Source of the DNA: Conus ventricosus
Lineage: Eukaryota; Mollusca; Gastropoda; Neogastropoda; Conidae
Assembly: GCA_018398815.1 (NCBI GenBank)
Contig: CM031616.1
Coordinates: forward strand, 36,499,351-36,563,350
Reading direction: 5' to 3'
DNA: 64,000 bases
The notes beneath the pieces are model-generated. The model ran no database searches, had not been told where the DNA came from, and worked only from the letters and a program-made list of their open reading frames with translations. Of the stretch, positions 21,362 to 64,000 are shown one piece after another (within the stretch, counting starts at the first letter, position 1; every line of letters starts with the position of its first letter). The translations under genes and the position numbers were made by a program.

Positions 21362-21791
21362 CGTGCATGGATAGGCTGGTTCTGACTAACGAACTGAACT
21401 GTATATGGGACTAATTTTCCCTTTTTTACAAAGTATGGCTCTCCCCCCACCCCCACCATCCAGTGCCCTTCTCTTTCTGCCCCCTTCCCATCTTCCGCCT
21501 TCCGCTGTTTATTTATAAGTGTGTTTTAGCTCAGTTGGCCTGTCCCATCTTCATACCATGCATGCATATAATCTCCTCTCTTCAAGAACAATTTTGACGA
21601 TGTTCACTGTTCCACTTTCTTATATGTTTATTTCGTTATTGTTATTTTTGTTGTTGGGGGTGGTGGCGGTGGTGATGTTGGCCTATGTATGTCCGTGTGT
21701 GGAAGGGGGAGGGAGGGGGTATGCGTGCGTAGGCCTACGTGCATGTGCGGGCGTGTATGTGTGTGCGTGTGCACACGTGCATATGTGTGTG

Positions 21792-21834
<43 letters not shown>

Positions 21835-22625
21835 TGTGTGTGTGTGGTGTGTGTGTGTTTCAAAATAATCGTCAAATTAAGTCGTGTATAATATTGCACA
21901 TGAATTGATAGATTTCTTTTTTGCACCACCTCCAAGATGAGTGGATTGTTTTCAATGTACTTATTCCTACCACGAAACGCATGCAATGCGTGTCAGTGAC
22001 ATATTCCACACGTTCATCCTGGCCTCCCTAAACATACCCACACCCAGGTTTGTCCTGTCACACAAAGCCTCAGCACAGACAGTCCACAGGGAAGCAATTA
22101 ATTAATAGCCGCCAAGTGGCAACCCACCAGGAGAGACGCCGCATTGCAGCAGTTTTATGTTAGTGGTGGTCAGAGGTACCTGTCCTGGTCTAACACACTC
22201 AAGAAACTACTCCCGCACATACTTGCAGAGCCAGCGTGTCATCTGGTCTTTCACGAACGTTCCTGGACTCTTACCTGAAGACAATTGTCCACTTATTGTA
22301 TCAGTATGAAGATAGTCTAGGGAGAGCATGATAGCAAAAGGTGTTCGGAGAAGAAGCGCCCTCCCCTCCCCCTCCATAGCCCCACCCTCACGCTGTCGAC
22401 GCTATTCCTCATGGACAATGAGGATATGGGTAAAAAGATGACTCTGTGGAAGGCCATTCTGATCCAAAACTCGTGAGAAAGTATCTCTCTCTCTCTCCTC
22501 CTCCTCTTCCCTCTCTCTCTCTCCTCTCTCCTCTCTCTCTCTCTCTCTTCTTTCTTTTCTTGTCGTGGAATTTCATATCTGGCTTTGTTGTTTTTTTTGT
22601 TTGTTTCTATCACAATACATGCCAA
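20910..22625. other. Intergenic; simple repeats and one retroposon relic
   Basis: GT/GTGC microsatellites lie at 21330-21365 and 21740-21860, and a CT run at 22485-22560. Diverged body sequence of the 848-bp family is at about 22080-22205 (minus). Nothing else was recognised. Confidence 0.6.
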
Positions 22626-22629
22626 TACA

Positions 22630-22775
22630 CCCCAAAATCAACCAGGCCCAGGAAATACAGACTTCTACAGTCTTGGTTATTGAACAACATTCTCAAGGAT
22701 GCATCCATTCAGTGGCTGAAACTGGGTTGTGTGGTTCTAATCTTTCCATGTGAGCCCATAGCACACTCAGTAGCC
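22630..22775 (-). mobile_element. Fragment of the 848-bp retroposon family
   Basis: AACCAGGCCCAGGAAATACAG, CTCAAGGATGCATCCATTC and GTGTGGTTCTAATCTTTCC match the corresponding part of the full copy. Confidence 0.7.
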
Positions 22776-22806
22776 TAAGTGTTGAGTGGGAGTCATCCGA
22801 ATCAGT

Positions 22807-24049
22807 GAAAACTCCCACAGAAATTTGCCTCCGAAGAAAAATCCCACAAACATTTGCTTCTGACGAAAAATCCCAAGAACATTTGCCTCAGACGAAAAAT
22901 CCTACAAATATTAGACTTTGATGAAAAATCCCCCAATTATTTGCCTCTGACGAAACCCCCACAAATATTTGTCTGATGCAAAAAACAAAAAAACAAAAAA
23001 ACACACACAAATATTTGCTTCTGACGAAAAATCCCACAAATAATTGCCTCTAATGAAAAATCCCACAAATATTTGTCTCTGATGAACAATCCCACAAACA
23101 TTTGCCTCTGACGAAAAAATCACACTTTTTTCTTTTTTTCTTTTTTTGCTGTCCCATCTTTTCTGTGCCAACTCAGTGGCAGTGCACCCATGCCGCTCAC
23201 TCCAACCACCCCGTCCACAGCCATAGCCCGGTCACTCCCGCCGCAGCCCTGGCACCAGTAATCCACAGGGAGCAGTCAATGTCAAGTCGTCAAGAGGCAA
23301 CCCACCGGAGGAGACACTCCACTGCTGCCGAGTCACTTCGGTGGTGTTCAGTGGCGCCTGTTCTGATCTAACCTACGCTGGACACCACATACTAAGCCCC
23401 CTACTGATGACAATAATTGCTTAGTTGCGGAGCCAGTGTAAGTGAGCTGTCCAACCGGAGGGCGCCACCACGTCCGTCCAACGACAGCCCCCATGGACTC
23501 GCCGATACTGGTGATCCCAACGGAATCAAACAAAGGCAACAGACACGGAGAGGACATCGAAACTGAGGTCACCATGAGAGCAGGGCATGAAGGGCCACAG
23601 AATTTGAGACTTAAAAAAAAATTTATGCTGATCGATGAGAATGAGGATGATGAAGATGATGCTATCGATTGCCATTCCGGTCTGAGACTGCATGACAGGG
23701 CTGTACTCTATGCTTCCTTTCATGATATATTCCGGCGTTAACCAGGCCTGAGAGATACAGACACCTGCAGTGTTGGTCAGGAAATTTAAGCAACACTCTC
23801 AGAGACGCATCCATTAAGTGGATGAAACTCGACTGTGTGGTCCAAGTCTTCCCAACTGAGTCCGCAGCAACTCAACTCTGGGTAGGAGCCGGTCGGGGCA
23901 GAAAAACCCACATGACTCTGATGGATTCGAACCCACGATCTCCCAGCCAGGAGACCGCGACGCTAACCCACAAATATTTGCCTCTGACGAAAAATCCCAC
24001 AAACATTTGCCTCTGACGAAAAATCCCACATATATTTGCCTCTGATGAC
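22807..24049. repeat. 29-bp minisatellite split by a retroposon
   Basis: Units are CCCACAAATATTTG plus CCTCTGACGAAAAAT. About 11 units lie at 22807-23118 and about 3 at 23969-24049. The interval holds the retroposon copy at 23120-23965. Confidence 0.88.
23120..23965 (-). mobile_element. Near-complete copy of the 848-bp retroposon family
   Basis: It aligns by eye end to end with 62731-63578, from the T-rich start (sense-strand poly-A tail, here interrupted by C) to CGACGCTAA. It lacks roughly the first 30 bases of the tRNA-like head. It sits inside a 29-bp minisatellite. Confidence 0.88.
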
Positions 24050-24454
24050 CTCTCAGCCTGAAATCCATGTTGCAAACCGTTACCGCTTAGTACTGGTAGA
24101 ATGTGCGTAATTAGCCTACATACATTTTGGACTTCAGATAATTCGGGGGAGGGGAAGCGAGGCAGAAAAACAGGACTGGCATGAATACACTCTCAGTAGG
24201 TACCTTTCATGCAGGCAAGTACTCTCTTGACAAATATGCAAGAAAAAAAAATCAGAAACTATTTCAGGTATCCTCTACCAGGAACGATGTTACTGAGCTG
24301 GAGCGGTATACTTTGATTGTGTTTCATTTTTATGTTGGAGTCCAAGAGCAAAGATCTCTAACAAAACCAGACATGGAATGTTAGTCTGGCCAAGTGCTGT
24401 GGAGGTAGGAAGACAGAGTTAGACCTAGTTTCACAAAGCGAGCTGCCTTCTCTC

Positions 24455-25550
<1,096 letters not shown>

Positions 25551-26815
25551 ATGAAAACACCTCCAACTAGTGAGGAGGCTACACACAAGGTGCCGCAGGG
25601 GATTCCTTATGGGCACCAAATGTGCATGCGGAGCGTTGTGTCACTCCAACATGCCTTCAGTAGGTGCCCAACCCTAGCGGCCACCCTGGCGCCACTATGG
25701 GTGTTCAGGGCCACCCATGACCTAAGAGTTCAGGACTTCCTCCAGCCACATCCCACCCTAGGGATGCAACCCATGAAGCTCCTATGTGACTCCCTCCTAT
25801 CCTCCGGTACAGACAGCTGGTTTTAACCACTGTGCAGGAAAGAGGTGTGGACGGTAAAGAGTGTCAAAAGAGACAAAGAGGATCCCCAAAGTCCCATTTT
25901 GGCTTGAACCTCTGAGACTCACGCCCCTGTCCTCTGGCTTCACAGCTGGGGGGAGGGACCAGTAAGGGTGTTTTACCCTAGCTGGCCAAAATCGGATCAC
26001 GTGGATCCATATCAAATGGTCCTGGAAAGGAACTGAAAAAAAGGAAGGGAAGGGTAACTGCCGCAAGGAGTAAACGACCAACGACAGCAAACCACCACGG
26101 AGGACAGCAGCACCAAGTCTACACAGACTAAAGTCTGAAGTAACCTTGTCCTTAAGGGCCTCAGGCCGATAGGACGTAAATCTCACCCTTAACTGTAACT
26201 GTAACTTTAAAATGACGGGCGGCACAGATTTCCTTCCTCGCACTACGAGTGACGACGGGACTAGCCTGTCGCCGGGGGACGGCTCTCGAGGCGGCGTGAC
26301 ACTTGGCGACGAGGCGCTGCCACTCTGCGAACTACCCAGTGGCCTGCACGTCTAGCAGGGCTCTCCCTTTGGTGGCTGGGGGAGGGTGGGAACGTCCCTC
26401 ACGGGCGCAGAGTGGGCATGAACCTACGTGCAGCGGCTCGGCGACTTGTGCCTTGTACGTCTCCCGAGTCGGCCTCACGCGGCACAGGACCGTCGCCACT
26501 CGGCATGAAGACGGCCGTCCGGTAGCCCTGACGACGGCCTTGGAGGAACCACGACGACAACAACATCTACAACATCAACCGCAGCTGAACCACCTTCAGA
26601 CAACCGCTCGGCGGTCCCAACGATTACCTACCTCATTTAGGCTCCTGCCTGACGGCGCCATCCTTCCCGGGACCCTCCACCCGATGCTTACCCAGACTCT
26701 TCGACCCAACCTGCCAGTCTACAATGTCTATGCCAAGACAAACGTCTCTATGTCACAGCCTTGGCTGTGGCGATATCTTGTCCCTAAAAGCATTCTGCTA
26801 TGAGGACGTTAAACT
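25551..26815 (+). mobile_element. Decayed LINE 3' region
   Basis: SLQHAFSRCPTLAATLAPLW, VQDFLQPHPTLGMQPMKLLC and SLLSSGTDSWF resemble the post-RT tail of LINEs (CCHC-like Cys/His region and downstream). A later block has a C...C...RVGLTRH finger-like piece. The end reads TATGAGGACGTTAAAC, typical of LINE or SINE 3' tails. The frames are broken. Confidence 0.6.
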
Positions 26816-27135
26816 CATCCTTCTTCTCTCCCCTTTAAAATGAACAACCATTTGCCTTCATCTACGATTCAGATCCATTGACAAATTTTTGCATTGATTG
26901 GTTGCTTTAGTCCGTCTTGTAAAAATCCTGAATCGACGTTTCTCTATCACACGGCAATTCATGAAGCAATAGATTGTTTGACCAGTGTAAGCAGACAGAT
27001 AGGATGATTGGAACCCCACTTTTACCAAATATCACCACATACACATCCCATGAATTCATCTAATATTACCAGTTGATTGCAAACTCTCAAACACGCATCA
27101 CACTCTTTGAGTTGTAAAAAAATGTCCAACACTTC

Positions 27136-27169
<34 letters not shown>

Positions 27170-27740
27170 TGTGTGCTGCATTGGCTTTCGTGCCATACTT
27201 CCCACCCTCCCCCACCTGAGTGAGGTTCATCATACTAGTCATAGCAATCGATGAGGAGCTGTCGATATCAGGCTGTTTTGGGGCGTCCAACGGAGAAGAC
27301 ACTGTTCTGCTGCCAAATTGCTTTGTTGATGTGTGGTAGTGCCTGTTCTTATCAAACATAAGCAAGTGACTAACCAAAGCCCCCTGCTATTGTCAATAAT
27401 TTACTTTGATCAACATTTGAACATTATAAGCACAAAATACTAATCTTGGTGTCGTACAGTCATTCTGTCCTCTTCTTCAATGTACTGGACATCCTTTGTA
27501 TATATCACCACTGCCAGTGAAACATTCCTCCTGTAGAATTTGGTCTTTTGACTTGCATGGCGTTACTGTACACAACACATGCACCTCGTGTTTGGGAAGA
27601 CTTTGGGTCTCCTAGGGTGTTAATGCAGTGTGCTAAGCAGCCCCTGCATATAACTTAGTCATGGCTGGATATTTCGGTGTCTGTTGGAAGAAACTGTAGG
27701 GAAGCTTGACAGCAGCAGGTCTTCAGAGAAGAAACCTCAC
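26816..27740. other. Intergenic with a (GT)n run and a retroposon relic
   Basis: A (GT)n run lies at 27139-27176. At 27225-27405 there is a diverged minus-strand body fragment of the 848-bp family (AGCCCCCTGCTATTGTCAAT, matching AGCCCCCTACTGACGACAAT). Nothing else was seen. Confidence 0.6.
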
Positions 27741-27900
27741 TCAGACAAGTGTTTCGGGTTTGAACTCCTTACACGCTGAGGCCGGGCTGCATCCAGGTCA
27801 TGACTCCCAGTTGCTCTACTGCCAACTGTTTTTTCCCTTGGCGCTGCCGGGATTCGAACCCACAACTTTTGGATGGGTGGGCGTCTCAAGGTGTGCCTTT
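27741..27900 (-). mobile_element. tRNA-head-like SINE fragment
   Basis: The minus strand carries the B box GGTTCGAATCCCGGC. The A box is not convincing, so only a fragment is claimed. Confidence 0.4.
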
Positions 27901-28089
27901 TTTTTTCTTTTCAGATGGATGCCTTATCCCACTGCTGATGGGAAACCTGTTCTAGGTTGGGAAATTCAAGCTTTATGAAGTGCACATTTGTTCCTCCTCG
28001 GCCAGATCCAGCTGGAACTCTTTTGCGGCTGCCTCTACCATTGCCTTCTATGGTCCTCTTCTAACCTGAAATCTACGGCGAAGACCCGT

Positions 28090-28500
28090 AGAAGTTGGTC
28101 ATGGCTTAATATTTCGGGTGCCAGATTTTACTCCAGTTATGTACATGCCCATATCATCACCAGATATTTTGAATGTCCTACAACTGGTCCAAATATACTT
28201 CTGGCTTGATCATCACTGGATAATTATGGTCCAGTTTTATTGAAAGCTTCATCATTGTTAGATGCTTTGAATGACAAGTAGATATGGTCCATTTATGCAT
28301 TTGACAAGAGCACTGCCAGATGTTCGGGTAACCAACAGATTTGGTCCAGCAATGCATAATGTGATATATTGCTAAATACTTCGAACGAGTGGCACGGCTA
28401 GATCATCACAAGGTATTTTGAATGACCGACAGTTGTGGCTTAGTTACATAGCTAGAACATCGCTAGATATCTGGAATGATCAACAGTTTAATCCAGTTTG
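28090..28500. repeat. Decayed tandem repeat of about 60 bp
   Basis: ATATTTTGAATGNCC, ACAGNTTTGGTCCAG and CATCNCTAGAT recur in the same order about six times with heavy divergence. Confidence 0.6.
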
Positions 28501-28889
28501 ACAACATGGCAAACGTTTTCCTTTCTCTCATGATTAATGACATTCAGGTGTAAAATCCACAACCACAAGAGGCAGGACAGTGGAAGGTGGAAATTTACCC
28601 AATGTGAAACCGATGCCACCAGAACTTAGCAAGAATGACAGTGACATGGCAGTTTTTGTGTTGGACACAGATTTAAACTCGAAACACTGGACAACAAACT
28701 CTCTAAAAACATCAGGGTATGACTTGAAACTGGTAGACACAGTGTGAATTATTTGCAGTGGTTACATATCAGGATTCTTGTTGGTGATTTTTTCCCCCAA
28801 AATGTTCATGTCATTTAGCTTGTGGGTTTAATCTTTCCGAGCAGGAACAGCATAAAAATGTATTGAGTTACTATGTGAAATGCATATCA

Positions 28890-29310
28890 ATGCATTTTTT
28901 TTTTTTCCCACCTCACCCCCCCCCCCCCCCACACCCCCGATCATACCTTATCACCCATTTATCTTCCATCCCCTTCCCTCCCTAACATTACCCACACACC
29001 TTCTCAACTACCCACGCATAACTACCACTACCTCTTTCATCACCCAACGAAATCATTTATTTTATTCACCTAAACCTTTTTTTTTTTTCCCTCAGTCCCC
29101 CCCCCCCCCCCCTTTTTCCCCCTTACCATTATTATCAATCCACCATTACCACAACCATCACAAAGATATCACACCATCCCAATAAACTAGACACACAACC
29201 CTATCATATCACACACACACACCTCCCCCTACGCAACCCCCCCCCCCCCCTCCTTTTCCTCTCCCATAATCCCCCATGTCATTTCCGCCTACCGGCTATT
29301 CTCCCCACCA
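28890..29310. repeat. Strongly G-poor, C-rich tract
   Basis: About 420 bp with only around ten G on the plus strand and several runs of 12 or more C or T. No gene was seen. The homopolymer style resembles the tract at 6.5-10.6 kb. Confidence 0.8.
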
Positions 29311-29589
29311 CATGGACAACAACAGATGAGTCATTTTTCGTTCTTTTTTTCGTTTTTCGTTTGTAATGTCCCAAATGTTAAATGTGATTTATTTTTTCGC
29401 CTGAAGAAGACCCAAGTGGTTGAAATGCATTGTGTCTTGTCATGTGCTTTGTTTGTCAATGTCATTGGCGGTAAGAAACAAACTCTATTTCTAAATTTTA
29501 CTTCGTTCGCCGCCATCAGTCACTCCATTTTGAAATATCAATAAATGCTTAAAAAAAACACAAATCATGCTGGAAGTTTATAAGGTTAT

Positions 29590-29592
<3 letters not shown>

Positions 29593-29650
<58 letters not shown>
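29593..29650. repeat. (GA)n microsatellite
   Basis: Uninterrupted GA run. Confidence 0.97.
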
Positions 29651-29652
<2 letters not shown>

Positions 29653-31123
29653 TCTCACAAACACCCTTATATCTGTCACAATGGATGACATTTTTCTTTG
29701 TTTATTAAAAAAACAGATTTCTTCAGCATACACAGAACAGTTTTCTTTGCATCTGAACAATTGTCAGTCACTACATACACAATGTCCCTTTGCTTTCTCT
29801 CTTTTTATCTCTTTCACACACATACACACACACACACTCGGTCACACACACGCTAACAGGCATCATATCTCAGACTTGCTTGCACAGACACACTGTAACC
29901 CTCTCTTTGCTCACATGACTTTATTGAGACTTGTTAATGATACAAAAGAGACAAGACACTATCACTGTCAAAACGAAATATCATACTCACTTCATGCATA
30001 CCACTTTCCACATTTGTTTACTTACTTTTCATACATCACACAATGATGCACTAATTCAAAGCCTATCAGTGAGGAACTTACATCAAAGCTGCCTTAGATC
30101 CACTGTTTGTTTCGTTTTTTACACCACTTTCTATGAAGATATCAATATTGAAAACTCTAAGACAAACTCACAACAGGCACAGCTGTAGACAGGAAATCAT
30201 AACTGTGGTCACCATGAAAGCATGACATGATGGGTTATAATGTCTGAGACTTTTTCATGATGATCAGTAAGGATGATGCTACAGAGACCCATTCTTGGTC
30301 TGAGACTACATGACAGGGTAATATTCTCTACTCCCTTTCATAATATATCCTGGCGGGAAGATGAAATTCAAAGAAAACGTCTTCAAAGTATTCTCCAATA
30401 GTGTATGTAGCACTTGTGTGTTTTCCGCAATGCATAACAAAGAAGAGTGATGATTACACTCTACTGAAGTCTCCATTCTGATGACTTCCATCCTCTGACT
30501 AGCTCTGGTACAATATGACCTAACCTCCTTCTCCTGTGTTCCACCTCATTGGTGAAATGCATAGAGGAAGATGTAGTTAGAAGGCTGCATGCAATTGTCA
30601 CCTCTCTTACCAATTCCTAACTCACAGAATAGCATGGCATGCAAACCTGCATGAGCTTTCAGCAAAGTGACACATATTTCTAACCATGCACGCAGGCAAT
30701 TACATCAAGGGTATTGGACGTTGATTGATACCTAACACATGAATGTATTTTGCAATGTCTAACCACCGACTTTCAATGAGCAAGCGGCTTACCTGGACAC
30801 TAAGACTGCCGCATATCTACTCTTCCACCTGACAAAATTTCTGTAGCTGAGTTTTGATCTTCCAACTGGATGTAATCTTGCTGGGCAGGTTGGGCAAGAC
30901 ACTTGACACAATCGCCTGTGTTTGAGGTTCAAAAACACAAGGTCATCATGCCATAATCTACACAGGATTACATGGATTTGTAAGCATGTACATTTGCATC
31001 GTATCGCGATGCACTCTTGTCCTCTCCGTGGGTTCCCAGGACCATGGTGTCTGCAGGCAAAATGTCCTCAATACTGCTGGTCTAGAACCCGCTTCTGTGC
31101 ACCGCAGCTGGCTGGTACCTCTG
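29651..31123. other. Downstream flank of DDX51
   Basis: This would hold the DDX51 3' UTR on the minus strand; no clear poly-A site could be fixed. A fragment of the 848-bp family (minus, about 30190-30362: GTCACCATGAAAGCA, GACTACATGACAGGGT) lies here. The rest is unrecognised. Confidence 0.5.
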
Positions 31124-62216
<31,093 letters not shown>

Positions 62217-62330
62217 CTGTGACAGCACAAAACAAAGCACACCAACACCTTTAATACAGACATACAGTGCACAAACACATACACTTATCTGAAACACTTA
62301 ATATTTAGCCAGACCATACACATTCCTTAA

Positions 62331-62362
<32 letters not shown>

Positions 62363-62715
62363 ACACACACACACATACACACACACACACCACCTCACAC
62401 ACATGCAAGCAAACATTCTATTTAACACATACTTCAGGCACACACAATCCACATCCATCTATGTAAAAAAAAAAAAGTATAAAGACAGAACAGATACTGA
62501 CTGACTGAAACCCATTTACAGCAACAATATACACATGCACACAAACATATCGCGGCCATGCAAACTCATGTTTTCTTCAACACATATTCTGATACACACA
62601 CACAGAGTTTCAGTTTCAGTTTCATAGAGGAGGCATCACTGCGTGCTGACTAGTCCATATATGCTACAACATATTCGCTAAGTTTTGAGACCACACTGCA
62701 CATGACTTAAGCTGA
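62217..62715. other. DDX51 intron with CA repeats and a SINE fragment
   Basis: CA runs at 62332-62395. At 62607-62690 the sequence TTTCAGTTTCAGTTTCATAG, GAGGCATCACTGCG and CTAGTCCATATATGCTACAA looks like a piece of a common mollusc SINE (from memory, low confidence). Confidence 0.4.
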
Positions 62716-62730
62716 TGGATAAATGAATTT

Positions 62731-63578
62731 TTTTTTTTTTTGCTGTCCCAACCTCTGCGCCACCTCAGAGGCAGTGCACCCACGCCGCTCATTCTGACAC
62801 CCCGTCCACAGCCACAGCCCGGTCAGCCCCGGCACCGGCAATCCACAGGAAGCAGTCAATGTCAAGTCGTCAAGAGGCAACCAACCGAAGGAGACACTGC
62901 ACTGCTGCCGAGTCACTTCAGTGGTGTTCAGTGGCGCCTGTTCTGATCATACATACGCAGGACACCACCTACTAAGCCCCCTACTGACGACAATAATTGC
63001 TTAGTCGCAGAGCCGGCGTGAGTGAGCTCTCCCTCCGGAGGGCGCCACCACGTCCGTCCCAACGACAGCCCCCATGGACTCGCCGATACCGTGACCCCGA
63101 CGGAACCAAACCAAGGCCACAGACGTGGAGAGGACATCGAAATTGAGGTCACCATGAGAGCAGGGCATGAAGGGCCACAGAATTGAGACATTTTTATTTT
63201 AAAATTTTTTTTTAATGCTGATCGATGAGAATGAGGATGATTAAGATGATGATGCGGATTTCCATTTCGGTCTGAGACTACATGACAGGCTGTACTCTAC
63301 GCTTCCTTTCATAATATATCCCGGTGTCAACCAGGCCCGAGAGATACAGGCACCTGCAGTGTGGTCAGGAAATTTGAGCAACACTCTTAGAAACGCATCC
63401 ATTAAGTGGATGAAACTCGACTGTGTGGTCCCAGTCTTCCCAGTTGAGTCCGCAGCAAACTCAACTCTGGGTAGGAGCCGGTCGGGGCAGAAAAACCCAC
63501 ATGACTCTGATGGGATTCGAACCCACGACCTCCCAGCCGGGAGTCCGCGACGCTAACCACTTCGCCATGGCGGCTGGT
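62731..63578 (-). mobile_element. Complete 848-bp tRNA-headed retroposon with 15-bp target duplication
   Basis: Sense strand is minus. The head ACCAGCCGCCATGGCGAAGT contains an A box (TGGCGAAGTGGTTAGCG) and, about 35 bp on, a B box GGTTCGAATCC (63513-63523). It ends in at least 11 A (T run 62731-62741). TGGATAAATGAATTT flanks it at 62716-62730 and 63579-63593. No convincing open frame was seen, so it depends on a LINE in trans. Much longer than a typical SINE. Confidence 0.92.
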
Positions 63579-63593
63579 TGGATAAATGAATTT

Positions 63594-64000
63594 AATAATT
63601 AAGATGAGAGCATTTAAGAAGAGGGTCTCGTGGCTACGACTTAGCAGATGTCTGACCTGTGCTTTAGCCCAACACGCTGGTCAAACCTTAATACATAATC
63701 CACACATATCCATTTAATGAAAACACACAGATATAGAAAAGATACTGATGGACTCAATGAAACCAGTTATTTGTCAGATTGATTTGTCTGTGCCAAAAAT
63801 GTAACAAAATGATGATAAGCTGTCATGAAAAATTTTTAAGAAATTTTTTTCGAACATTGATAGATTATGAAAAAGAACAATTTCAGCTCTTGAATTTCAG
63901 ATAGTCATCAAGAATAGCCTCTCACTCAGTAAAAAAACAACAACAACAGAGACAAGGACTGAAGGAGAGGAGGAGGATGAAAGATTTATCATTTTCTGCA
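63594..64000. other. DDX51 intron to window end, nothing recognised
   Basis: AT-rich; no Walker A exon could be found on the minus strand here. Confidence 0.5.

Noticed and set aside
25797..26243. 148-codon minus-strand frame
   Set aside because: Antisense to a decayed LINE tail; no recognisable motif and no splice context.

Overview
The window is intron-rich, repeat-laden animal DNA, most likely from a mollusc. Two split host genes with animal-type GT-AG introns are present. Small tRNA-derived SINEs, non-LTR retrotransposons and long minisatellites of the kind seen in gastropod and other lophotrochozoan genomes fill the rest. Species cannot be fixed from sequence alone. No bacterial, viral or CRISPR content was found.

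Two host genes lie in tandem on the minus strand. (1) RLIG1 (RNA 5'-phosphate/3'-OH ligase 1, the C12orf29 family) runs from its ATG at 16454 to its stop at 306 in seven coding exons. Its ligase motif KVDGT has lysine at residue 57. (2) The 3' part of DDX51 (nucleolar DEAD-box helicase for 60S ribosome assembly) runs from 62216 to a probable stop at 31124 in twelve coding exons, including a 22-nt microexon at 49472-49493. The Q motif and Walker A exons lie beyond position 64000. Both genes act on RNA, but nothing here shows co-regulation; about 14.7 kb of repeats separates them.

Layout: 0-16.5 kb is RLIG1 with SINEs, a 1.7-kb polypurine tract, a 34-bp minisatellite and a tract (about 6.5-10.6 kb) that looks like poor consensus sequence. 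16.5-31 kb is intergenic: a decayed reverse transcriptase, then a second LINE carrying a nested LINE that creates a reading frame with two FADD boxes, then a 29-bp array split by a retroposon. 31-62 kb is DDX51, whose introns hold 54-, 32-, 43-, 34- and about 20-bp minisatellites, a TTAA-flanked MITE, a 610-bp-offset duplication and a 7-kb LINE with esterase-like ORF1 and RNase H. That LINE is itself interrupted by a hAT-like element that contains a further LINE tail. 62.7-63.6 kb is a complete 848-bp tRNA-headed retroposon with a 15-bp target-site duplication; several older copies lie across the window.

Three DDX51 exons and two RLIG1 exons do not read cleanly in one frame. In RLIG1 the breaks are confined to the poor tract and look like consensus errors. 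In DDX51 they lie in otherwise normal sequence and need checking.
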